Position numbers and translations under genes: made by a program. This document shows positions 1-7,183 of a stretch of DNA of 64,000 nucleotides, piece by piece. Numbering within the stretch: the stretch's first letter is position 1; each line of letters opens with the position of its first letter. Source of the DNA: Opitutaceae bacterium (lineage in GTDB: Bacteria > Verrucomicrobiota > Verrucomicrobiia > Opitutales > Opitutaceae); the NCBI GenBank assembly GCA_028280945.1, contig JANQKV010000042.1, positions 62,001 through 126,000 of the forward strand, read 5' to 3'. Below the pieces are notes generated by a model, which saw nothing but the letters and a program-made list of their open reading frames with translations, was not told where the DNA came from and did no database searches.

Positions 1-1596
1 TTTTTGTTGGGTAGTGCGAGGCAGGTCCTCCGGCTTGAACTCCTTGCCCTCCTCTTCGGCCTTGGCCTTGGCCTCGTCCATGATGGTTTTGATCTGTTCG
101 GCGGCCTTGGGAGCGTGCTCCTGCTTGCGCGCGATGATGAGTTCAAAGGTGGCCCGGGCCCATTCGGCTTCGCGCAGGGCGATGGCGCAGGAGAGCAGGC
201 GCACGCCGAACCGGCTTTCCTCCGGCCAGCGTTCCCACAGGCGTTCGAGGATGGTCGCGGCCTCGGCGTAGCGGCCGCCGTCCATGTTGGCCTGGGCAAG
301 GTTGTAGTCGAGTTCGCGGGTGGTCTCCTCGATGGCCTGGGCCCGATCGGGATTGGGCGCGTCGATGTAGCCGAGGTCGACCAGTTGTTGGATGGATTCG
401 CGGGCTTCCTGGGCGTCGATCTGCGCGCCGGAAGGATGCCGGCCGTCAGGGTGGTCGCCGGCGACATCGTCCCAGGAGTCGATGAACTCGGGGACCTGCT
501 CTTCCTCGAAGCAATTGACCAACACCTTGCCGTCCATGTCGCGGCCGACCGGCAGGCCGTAGAGATGGAGCAGAGTGGGCGTGATATCGAGCAGGGTGCC
601 GCCGTGGATGCGTTCGCCTTGTTTGATGCCGGGCCCTTTGAGGCAGAAGATGCCGAATGGACTGTGCTCGGCGGCGGGGCCGGCGGGTTCGTTGGGGATG
701 TACTGCGGGCGCAGGTTGCCGGGCTCGAAGCCGTGATCGGAGATCAGCATCACGGTGGTCTCGTCTCCCGCCAATTGCAGCAGGGTGTCGAGCATCATGT
801 CGTGGTAGCGGTAGCCCGCCTCGGTGACGTCCTTGTAGAGTTCGAAGTCCTTTTCATCCACCCACGGTTGGCGCGGCGGATGATACTTCATGAAGGCATG
901 GCCGAAGTGGTCGATGCCGTCGTAGTAGACGGCCGTGAACTCCCACGGCTCAAGCTGCATGGCCGCCGTAGTGGCGGCATGGATACCGGAGATTTCCGCG
1001 ATGATCTTGGCGCACGACTCCATGCGCTTGTCCTTCTCCTGGTCGATTTCCGCGGCGCGCGGAATGAAGGGCAGGATGTGTTCGTTTTCCAGCTCGGCCG
1101 GGTGGACGCGCATTTCCTTGAGCGGTTCTTCGAGGCGGGTGGGGTGCACCGTGCCTGGGCGCATCGGCCAGTCGTCCTCGAGGTTTTTGACCGCCTGCTG
1201 GAAGTGGTTGGAGATCATCACGCCGTTGACCGGCTCGGCAGGGTGAGAGGGCCACCAGCCGACAACATTGGTGCGCCAACCGTGTTGATTAAAAATGTTC
1301 CAGACGGCCTTGGTCTGGCGGGAAAGGTTGGTGATGGGGCGGATGCCGCCCGTAGCGGGGCAGGGTTCGGAAAAGCCGTGGATGCCGTGTTTCCAGGCGC
1401 GCTTGCCGGTGGCGATGCTGGTCCAGAGCATGGGGGAAAGCACGGGCCGAATGGTGGCGAGGTCACCCCAGACGCCGCTATCCATGAAACGTTTGAGGGC
1501 GGGCATCTTGCCCTGCTCGATCAGCGGCAGCGCAACATTCCAATCGGCGGCGTCCCAGCCAATGAGCAAGACTTTGCGAGGAGGGGAATCAGGCAT
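1..1596 (-). CDS. Alkaline-phosphatase-superfamily phosphodiesterase with C-terminal helical (TPR-like) tail, 3' end cut by window
   Basis: Reading the minus strand from ATG at 1596 gives 532 codons with no stop before the window edge, so the protein is incomplete at its C-terminus. The N-terminus ([11 protein letters not shown], residues 9-19) has the first metal/nucleophile Asp of the type I phosphodiesterase/nucleotide pyrophosphatase family, and [10 protein letters not shown] further on supplies the second metal-binding Asp-His pair. These enzymes hydrolyse phosphodiester or phosphoester bonds using two zinc ions. The last ~110 residues ([20 protein letters not shown] onward) are helical and TPR-like, which suggests a fusion. 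No signal peptide is visible, so a cytoplasmic location is likely. The substrate is unknown. A long open frame on the opposite strand (4-1716) is an antisense shadow. Confidence 0.85.
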   Translation of the reverse strand, partial: MPDSPPRKVLLIGWDAADWNVALPLIEQGKMPALKRFMDSGVWGDLATIRPVLSPMLWTSIATGKRAWKHGIHGFSEPCPATGGIRPITNLSRQTKAVWNIFNQHGWRTNVVGWWPSHPAEPVNGVMISNHFQQAVKNLEDDWPMRPGTVHPTRLEEPLKEMRVHPAELENEHILPFIPRAAEIDQEKDKRMESCAKIIAEISGIHAATTAAMQLEPWEFTAVYYDGIDHFGHAFMKYHPPRQPWVDEKDFELYKDVTEAGYRYHDMMLDTLLQLAGDETTVMLISDHGFEPGNLRPQYIPNEPAGPAAEHSPFGIFCLKGPGIKQGERIHGGTLLDITPTLLHLYGLPVGRDMDGKVLVNCFEEEQVPEFIDSWDDVAGDHPDGRHPSGAQIDAQEARESIQQLVDLGYIDAPNPDRAQAIEETTRELDYNLAQANMDGGRYAEAATILERLWERWPEESRFGVRLLSCAIALREAEWARATFELIIARKQEHAPKAAEQIKTIMDEAKAKAEEEGKEFKPEDLPRTTQQK

Positions 1597-1916
1597 GGAG
1601 CGGAAACGTTAGGGTCCGCGAACAGGCGCAAGAAAGCACAAAACGACTTCCAAAGTTGTGGACATCGCGGCGGGTCGCGAAGAAGGAAGCAAGCTAACGG
1701 ATGGACGGTGGTCTGATCCGGAACTGGGGGTGAAATCGCCAATTGGCCTCTACCTTTCAGGTGGCTGTCCGGGATGTGCACAGGGTTGGGCGCCAAGCTG
1801 CTTAAGCTCCGCTTAATGAATAAAGTGTTTTCTTTGTGACCGTGGATTTCGTCGCCGCCACTCAGTGACTGTCCCTCCCGGCATACCATACCCCTGTTCT
1901 CCCCTTCTTCGCTCTC
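1597..1916. other. Intergenic region between divergent genes
   Basis: These 320 bases separate the minus-strand phosphodiesterase from the plus-strand PEP-CTERM gene and must hold both promoters. I see no RNA gene, no strong inverted repeat and no convincing coding frame. The AT-richest stretch is around 1805-1840, the likeliest place for the PEP-CTERM promoter, but no clear -35/-10 pair can be claimed. Confidence 0.4.
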
Positions 1917-2648
1917 ATGAAAGCCCGACCTGCGACTCCTATTCCTCTCCAAACCGCGCCGACCGTGAAGACAGGTTTGGCGTCACTTGTCGCCTTGGGC
2001 GCGGCCCAGGCCGCCCATGCCCAGATCGTGATGTCCACCACCCTCCCAGACGCAAACGGAGGTCGACCACCCTTGACCCACGGTTTCGTGGATTGGGATG
2101 TGGATAATGATGGCACAGCCGATTTTCGCTTCAGAAACTACGACACCTACTACGCTCAGTTCACCGAATTGAATGGTGGGCGAATTTTCGGTCTCGTTGG
2201 GAGCTTGGCGGATCCGTTCCAAAAACTCAACTTTGGCCAGACCATCGGTCCCAGTGTGCCAGGATACGGCTTTGCGGCGAATGCCCAATACGGATCCATA
2301 ACTGGTTCCGGCCTTCATGTGGTTGAGGGAGCTCAAAGAGGTGGTTGGGCATCGGGGACGACGGGTAATGCTATTGGTTTGGGAACGACTGGCTACCTTG
2401 GTTTCCGATTCACTACCAACGGTGGTTCGGACACACATTATGGCTGGGCCAATGTGACAATTGATGGATTAGATGACGGTGGCTACGGCTACATCTTCAA
2501 TGAAGCCTACTACAACACCACACCGGGAGCCTCGATCACGGCAGGCGCGGTTCCAGAGCCTGCGGCCGCAGCCACGGGGCTTGGATTCCTGGCCTTGGGT
2601 GCGGCAGGACTGCGCCGCCAACGCTGGCTGCAGCGGAACAGGGGCTGA
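1917..2648 (+). CDS. PEP-CTERM-like sorting domain protein
   Basis: The protein has 243 residues. An N-terminal signal peptide (hydrophobic residues about 20-34, ending AQAAHA) suggests export. The C-terminus has the PEP-CTERM layout: VPEP, a short hydrophobic helix (GLGFLALGAAGL), then an Arg-rich end (RRQRWLQRNRG). Such tails are recognised by exosortase-type systems; no exosortase is in this window. The middle is Gly/Thr/Asn-rich and contains YLGFRFTTNGG...YGWANVTI, a motif shared with the two downstream PEP-CTERM proteins (YVGFQFNPSG...YGWAEVTF), so all three belong to one family. The body is otherwise diverged. The start was chosen because the signal peptide begins there; no Shine-Dalgarno is evident. 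Function is unknown, probably an extracellular or surface matrix protein. Confidence 0.85.
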   Translation: MKARPATPIPLQTAPTVKTGLASLVALGAAQAAHAQIVMSTTLPDANGGRPPLTHGFVDWDVDNDGTADFRFRNYDTYYAQFTELNGGRIFGLVGSLADPFQKLNFGQTIGPSVPGYGFAANAQYGSITGSGLHVVEGAQRGGWASGTTGNAIGLGTTGYLGFRFTTNGGSDTHYGWANVTIDGLDDGGYGYIFNEAYYNTTPGASITAGAVPEPAAAATGLGFLALGAAGLRRQRWLQRNRG

Positions 2649-2706
2649 GATCAGGTTCGAACTCACTTCATGCATTCCTGATTTCCAGATCTATTTCCGA
2701 ACGAAC

Positions 2707-2735
2707 AAAAGCGCTCCATTTCGGGGCGCTTTTAT
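2707..2735. terminator. Bidirectional intrinsic terminator
   Basis: The arms gcgctcc (2711-2717) and ggggcgc (2723-2729) pair with one G-T wobble. The hairpin is flanked by AAAA on the left and TTTTA on the right, so it can work for the plus-strand PEP-CTERM gene ending at 2648 and the minus-strand gene ending at 2780. A related hairpin lies at 3857-3883. Confidence 0.7.
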
Positions 2736-2779
2736 TGTAGGTTTTGAATTTGGAAATCAGGAAAGCTGGAACTCTCAAA

Positions 2780-3508
2780 TTAGGGTTGTCGGCGATTGCG
2801 TTTAAGCCAGCGAGAGCGGCGCAGGCCGGCGGCGCCGAGGGCGAGCAGGCCCAAGCCTGTGGCCGCGGCGGCGGGCTCGGGGACAGCACCGACTTGGATG
2901 GCGGCGCCGGAGTCGTCGTAGGCCCAACGGTGCACGGTGATCGAACCTTGGTTGGCGGTGGTGAACGTGACCTCGGCCCAACCGTAGAGCGTCAGCGAGC
3001 CCGACGGATTGAATTGAAAGCCCACGTAGCTGGTGTTCCCAAAGACAAACCCGGTGGCACTTTTAAAATACAAGGAGATGCTATTCTGGGCGTAGGAATA
3101 CAGGAGCGACGAGACCTGGCTGGCCTTGAAATTCAGGTTCGTTCCCACCATCTGACCAGGACCATTCGAGAGGGCGAGCAGCTTGCCTCCTCCGTTGGTG
3201 GCAATCCCGACGACTCCTCCGCTAGGAGCCAGGTGCATGTAGGCGGCGCTCGACGTGGTGCCCGAATTGAAAGCGAAAGAGAATTCATTTCCCCCGGAAC
3301 CGTCGATGTTCCAGGAACCGTTCCACGGGGCATCGGCGCCGTTGGTCACGTTCCCGGAGAAGCTGTCCAGGCTGTCATCAAAAACGATGATATTGGCACT
3401 GGCGTTGGCGGCACTTACCAGAGCCATCAAGGACCCCGTGCCGAATGCTCCGACAGAGGTGAGTCGTTTCGGAGAGGAGGAAACTGTTGGATTGGATGGA
3501 GAGGACAT
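2780..3508 (-). CDS. PEP-CTERM-like protein, duplicate copy 1
   Basis: The protein has 242 residues from the ATG at 3508. A signal peptide ends near AANASA (about residue 33) and the C-terminus has VPEP, a hydrophobic helix and RRSRWLKRNRRQP. An upstream in-frame ATG at 3556 was rejected: in the paralogue at 3934-4662 a one-base indel in a poly-T/poly-G run (3532-3543 here) changes the frame upstream, so only the sequence from the internal ATG is in the same frame in both copies. It is very similar to that paralogue, the differences clustering around residues 70-130. Expected to be exported and anchored or processed by an exosortase-type pathway encoded elsewhere. Function is unknown. Confidence 0.85.
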   Translation of the reverse strand: MSSPSNPTVSSSPKRLTSVGAFGTGSLMALVSAANASANIIVFDDSLDSFSGNVTNGADAPWNGSWNIDGSGGNEFSFAFNSGTTSSAAYMHLAPSGGVVGIATNGGGKLLALSNGPGQMVGTNLNFKASQVSSLLYSYAQNSISLYFKSATGFVFGNTSYVGFQFNPSGSLTLYGWAEVTFTTANQGSITVHRWAYDDSGAAIQVGAVPEPAAAATGLGLLALGAAGLRRSRWLKRNRRQP

Positions 3509-3751
3509 CGGGTCTGAGCTTGTTCTGTCGGGTTTTTTTGGGGCGGTAATTGCCATAGCCGCGGGAACGAAAGTTCAACTGGGCCAATATGAAAACAGAT
3601 ATGCCGACCTGCGGAGTGCCGGCTCTCGCCATCATAGCAGAATGAAGCTGAAGCAGACCTGAAGCTCAGGACTTTGGATCTCGGTATATCCGAAATTATC
3701 GCACGGTTAGTCTTTTCCTCAGGTGTGATGGTCGCCTTAAGTCATTTCCGC

Positions 3752-3826
3752 ATGAGAGTGCTTGTGGTTGAAGATGAACCCACCATCCGGTCCCAGCTGG
3801 TCAAGGTGCTGCGGAACAAAAAATAA
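3752..3826 (+). pseudogene. Truncated response-regulator 5' fragment (24 codons)
   Basis: The ATG at 3752 opens a frame beginning MRVLVVEDEPTIRSQL, then VKVLRNKK and a stop at 3824-3826. The first ~20 codons match the intact regulator at 4905-5573 almost base for base (Leu-Val for Leu-Cys at residues 16-17). Similarity ends at the duplication junction, followed by unrelated bases and a stop. It is a by-product of the tandem duplication. The peptide could still be translated because its upstream region is also duplicated, but it holds only the first strand and acidic pocket of a receiver domain. Confidence 0.85.
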
Positions 3827-3856
3827 GTTCTGCCTGCTTCCCTGATTTTGAAACAG

Positions 3857-3883
3857 AAGCGCCCCGGGATAGGGCGCTTTTTT
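3857..3883. terminator. Intrinsic terminator between regulator remnant and PEP-CTERM copy 2
   Basis: The arms aagcgccc (3857-3864) and gggcgctt (3872-3879) are perfectly complementary, with a 7-base loop and a run of six T on the plus strand. It is the counterpart of the hairpin at 2707-2735 and marks the left part of duplication copy 2. Confidence 0.75.
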
Positions 3884-3933
3884 GTAGGGTATTATACCTG
3901 GAGATCAGGTGGACAGGGATCCATGAACCAAGG

Positions 3934-4662
3934 TCAGCCTCGATTCCGCTTCAGCCAACGCTTGCGGCGCAGGCCGGCGGCGCCGAGGGCGAGCAGACCC
4001 AATCCCGTGGCCGCGGCGGCTGGCTCGGGGACAGCGCCGACTTGGATGGCGGCGCCGGAGTCGTCGTAGGCCCAACGGTGCACGGTGATCGAACCTTGGT
4101 TGTCGGCGGTGAATGTGACCTCGGCCCAACCGTAGAGTGTCAGCGAGCCCGACGGATTGAATTGAAAGCCCAAGTAGCTGGTATTCCCAAAGGTAAATCC
4201 GGTGGCATTTTTAAAATACAAGGAGATGCTGTTTTGGGCGTAGGAATAAAGGAGCGATGAGATCGAATTGGTGGACTTGAAATTCAGGTTTGTTCCCACC
4301 ATCTGACCGGGACCATTCGAGAGGGCGAGCAGCTTGCCTCCTGCTCCGGTAGCAATCCCGTTGCCTGCTCCATTAGGAGCCAGGAGCATATAGGCGGGGC
4401 TCGAGGCGGTGATCGGATTATTAAAACTGAACCTGAATTCTCTTCCCCCGGAACCGTCGACATTCCAGTCACCGTTCCACGGGGCATCGGCGCCGTTGGT
4501 CACGTTCCCGGAGAAACTGTCCAAACTGTCATCAAAAACGATGATATTGGCACTGGCGTTGGCGGCGGTCACCAAGGCCACCAAGGATCCGGCGCCGAAT
4601 GCTCCGACAGAGGTGAGTCGTTTCGGAGAGGAGGAATCTGTGGGATTGGATAGAGAGGACAT
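3934..4662 (-). CDS. PEP-CTERM-like protein, duplicate copy 2
   Basis: The protein has 242 residues, the same length as copy 1. A signal peptide ends near AANASA, and the tail is VPEP, a hydrophobic helix and RRKRWLKRNRG. The start at 4662 is set by comparison with copy 1, since upstream frames differ between copies. It is transcribed divergently from the response regulator at 4905 through a 242-base region, a layout that suggests control by that regulator (inference). Substitutions relative to copy 1 are mostly in the middle of the protein, while the signal and sorting regions are conserved. Confidence 0.85.
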   Translation of the reverse strand: MSSLSNPTDSSSPKRLTSVGAFGAGSLVALVTAANASANIIVFDDSLDSFSGNVTNGADAPWNGDWNVDGSGGREFRFSFNNPITASSPAYMLLAPNGAGNGIATGAGGKLLALSNGPGQMVGTNLNFKSTNSISSLLYSYAQNSISLYFKNATGFTFGNTSYLGFQFNPSGSLTLYGWAEVTFTADNQGSITVHRWAYDDSGAAIQVGAVPEPAAAATGLGLLALGAAGLRRKRWLKRNRG

Positions 4663-4904
4663 CGGGTCTGAGCTTGTTCTGGCGGATTTTTTTGGGCGGT
4701 AATTGCCATAGCCGCGGGAACGAACGTTCAAACTGGGCCAATGTGAAAACAGGCATGCCGACCTGCGGAATGCCGGCTCTCGCCATCTTAGCAGAATGAA
4801 GCTGAAGCAGACCTGAAGCGGTGGACTTTGGGTCGCGATTTATCCGCATTACCGCACGGTTAGGCTTTTCCTCAGGTGTGGTGGTCGCCTTAAGTCATTT
4901 CCGC

Positions 4905-5573
4905 ATGAGAGTGCTTGTGGTTGAAGATGAACCCACCATCCGGTCCCAGCTTTGCAAGGTGCTGCGAGGTGAAAATTATGCCGTCGATGAAGCAGAGGAT
5001 GGTGAGGTTGCGCTCTACAAGGTAGCTGAATGGCCCTACGACTTGGTGGTCCTCGATGTGATGATGCCAAACATCGATGGATTTGAGGTGGTGCGGTGCA
5101 TGCGGGAAAAGAAGATTGATGCCGCCGTGCTCATATTGACGGCCCGGGGCGGGGTGGAAGATCGGGTGCGCGGGTTGGACCTTGGCGCCGACGACTATTT
5201 AAAGAAGGGCTTCGAACTTCAGGAGTTCAAAGCCCGGGTGCGGGCTTTGTTGCGCCGGAAGAAGCAGGTGTTTAAGAACAAGCTGCGAGCTCGGGACGTG
5301 GAGCTCGACCTCGCCACCGGACAGGTCGAAAAGGCAGGCCGGCCGGTCAACCTAACCGGCCGGGAATACGCCATCCTGGTAGAGCTCATGAGCCAGCCCG
5401 GAGCGGTGGTGCCCCGTCACCAACTCTACGAAGGAGTGGTCGATGAGTCGGACGACTCGATTTCAAATCCGCTCGAAGTCCATGTCTGCAACCTACGCCG
5501 AAAGCTCGGCAAAGACTTCGTGCGCACCTTCCGGGGGCGGGGTTACGCTCTCAACGTGGAGTCGACCGAATGA
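4905..5573 (+). CDS. OmpR-family response regulator
   Basis: The protein has 222 residues. The receiver domain (1-115) has the acidic pocket E7-D8, the phosphoacceptor D51 (VVLDVMMP) and the conserved Lys K101. The usual cis-Pro after that Lys is Gly (LKKGF instead of the common TKPF). A winged-helix OmpR/PhoB DNA-binding domain follows (about 130-220; LTGREYAILVELM...NPLEVHVCNLRRKLG). The start at 4905 is confirmed because the duplicated copy is aligned from there. Its stop overlaps the kinase start by 4 bases (ATGA), so the two are translationally coupled. It acts in the cytoplasm as the transcriptional output of the kinase at 5570; the divergent PEP-CTERM gene is a candidate target. Confidence 0.93.
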   Translation: MRVLVVEDEPTIRSQLCKVLRGENYAVDEAEDGEVALYKVAEWPYDLVVLDVMMPNIDGFEVVRCMREKKIDAAVLILTARGGVEDRVRGLDLGADDYLKKGFELQEFKARVRALLRRKKQVFKNKLRARDVELDLATGQVEKAGRPVNLTGREYAILVELMSQPGAVVPRHQLYEGVVDESDDSISNPLEVHVCNLRRKLGKDFVRTFRGRGYALNVESTE

Positions 5574-7087
5574 AACCGTATCGTTCCCTGCGTTCGCAGA
5601 TCGAACTGGGGCAGTTGGGACTCCTGGCGGTTGTCGTGCTGGTGCTGTTGGTGGGATTCTATATTTACGAAAGACGCGTGCGGCTGGAGAACATCGATCT
5701 CACGCTTTCCGTGCCGGAGTCCCGACTATTGGCGGCGCACATCATATTACCGCGGGCGGATGCGCGCTCCCTGCGGGTTCAGGCGGTCCGTCCACGCGAG
5801 CGCGGTTCTGCGGTGGAACGGTTGTCGAGAGGATCGAGTGATGGCGCGGCGGGGGTGGCGGAGGCTGCCTCGTTGCCCTGGTCGAGGGGTTCAGACACTC
5901 CTCGCCTGCGTGCCTTGGAGACGGTCGAACTGCTGGAAGCCGGGCAATTATATGCCCTCGTCTGGCGGGGAAGGGAAGGCTTGGTGTTTTCCTATGGCGT
6001 GGACGATGCCGAGTCGTTCGAAAAGCCCGCCGTCAGCGACCATGGCGAGGGACGAACCTACCGGTGGCGTGGCTCGGACCGCGAATTGATCTACATCGGT
6101 CGTCGCGGAGAGACCATTGTGGTGGGGAAAGCGGGTGTCTCCATTGATGCCGAACTTGCGACCTTTGGCTGGGGACTGGCCGGGGTGGGCGTGGTTGTGC
6201 TGCTCCTGGGCGCCCTGCGGGGGCGGGTGACCAGTGGCCGGGTCTTGAGGCCGGTCGAAAGAATATCCCGCACGGCCCGTCGAATCGCCGAGGGTGACCT
6301 GAGCGAGCGTATTGATGAATCGGATACAGAGGACGAATTGAACGAACTGGCGAAGGTGCTCAACACCACCTTTGCCCGATTGGCGGATGCGCTGGAACGC
6401 CAGATCAAGTTCTCGGCCGACGCATCCCATGAACTGCTGACCCCTGCATCCATCATCCTGACCGAATGCCAGTGGGCTTTGGACAGGGCCCGTGAATTGG
6501 AGGACTGTCATTCGAGTTTCGCCACCTGCGAAAAAGCCGCCCGCCACATGCGTGATTTGATCGAAGCACTGTTGGAACTCTCCCGGATGGATGCGGAGGA
6601 AACCCCCCTCACCGTGGCTCCGGTCCGGTTGCGGGATCTGATGGAGGAAGCCCAGGAGCTGTTGACCGGACTGGCTGAACGGCGCGGGGTTCGATTGGAT
6701 TTTCAGGTGCATGACGTCTCTTTCACGGCGGATGGGGGAAAGATCCGGCAGGTTGTCATTAATCTGGTGAACAATGCCATTCACCACAGCCCGGCGGAAG
6801 GGGTGGTCCGCGTAACCGGACGAGTGGACGGCCCCGATGTCATCATTGAAGTTGCCGACGAGGGACCAGGTATAGCGGAAGCGGAACATGCCAAGATCTT
6901 CGATCGGTTTTACCGGACCGACAAAGCACGCTCACGAGAACGCGGGGGCAGTGGACTGGGCCTGGCGATCAGCCTTGTCATTGCACGAGCCCATGGCGGC
7001 GACTTGACCGTCCGGTCGGCGCCGGACGAGGGCAGTTGTTTCATCCTGTCGGTTCCGGTCGTGTCGAAAACGCCGGTGACCACGTAA
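5570..7087 (+). CDS. Membrane sensor histidine kinase
   Basis: The protein has 505 residues: TM1 (about 12-36), an extracytoplasmic sensor region of ~155 residues, TM2 (about 195-216), a HAMP linker, a HisKA dimerisation domain with the phosphorylated His at H287 (FSADASHELLTP), and a HATPase_c domain (N box NLVNNAIHHSP, then DEGPGIAE and GGSGLGLAI). The H-box differs from the usual SHELRTPL: Leu replaces Arg and Ala replaces the Leu after Pro. It should phosphorylate the regulator at 4905. The signal is unknown; the sensor domain has no recognisable fold from sequence alone. The next gene is convergent and 96 bases away. Confidence 0.93.
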   Translation: MKPYRSLRSQIELGQLGLLAVVVLVLLVGFYIYERRVRLENIDLTLSVPESRLLAAHIILPRADARSLRVQAVRPRERGSAVERLSRGSSDGAAGVAEAASLPWSRGSDTPRLRALETVELLEAGQLYALVWRGREGLVFSYGVDDAESFEKPAVSDHGEGRTYRWRGSDRELIYIGRRGETIVVGKAGVSIDAELATFGWGLAGVGVVVLLLGALRGRVTSGRVLRPVERISRTARRIAEGDLSERIDESDTEDELNELAKVLNTTFARLADALERQIKFSADASHELLTPASIILTECQWALDRARELEDCHSSFATCEKAARHMRDLIEALLELSRMDAEETPLTVAPVRLRDLMEEAQELLTGLAERRGVRLDFQVHDVSFTADGGKIRQVVINLVNNAIHHSPAEGVVRVTGRVDGPDVIIEVADEGPGIAEAEHAKIFDRFYRTDKARSRERGGSGLGLAISLVIARAHGGDLTVRSAPDEGSCFILSVPVVSKTPVTT

Positions 7088-7183
7088 GACCCACCATGAT
7101 GCGGCGGTTACGGCGGTGAGTTAAAATCCTGATCGTTTTGGTTGGTTTCCGCCGGCCCGACGAATGCCGTTTGCTGGGGAAAA

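Larger units (their letters stand above)
2707..3813. repeat. Tandem segmental duplication, copy 1
   Basis: This segment recurs about 1,150-1,153 bases downstream. It carries terminator hairpin, PEP-CTERM gene (minus), divergent intergenic region and the first codons of a response regulator (plus). The similarity is high across the PEP-CTERM gene and intergenic region and stops abruptly at 3813, inside the regulator's reading frame. The regulator is therefore truncated in this copy. Confidence 0.85.
3857..4966. repeat. Tandem segmental duplication, copy 2 (parental side)
   Basis: This is the second copy of the ~1.1 kb unit, with the same order of parts as copy 1. Here the response regulator continues past the end of the similarity (4966) into a full-length gene. 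This copy is therefore probably the parental arrangement and 2707-3813 the derived one. Confidence 0.85.

Noticed and set aside
4-1716. Long plus-strand open frame (570 codons)
   Set aside because: It is antisense to the phosphodiesterase gene, whose metal-binding motifs are on the minus strand.
3509-3556. Earlier start for PEP-CTERM copy 1
   Set aside because: A one-base indel relative to copy 2 breaks the common frame upstream of 3508.
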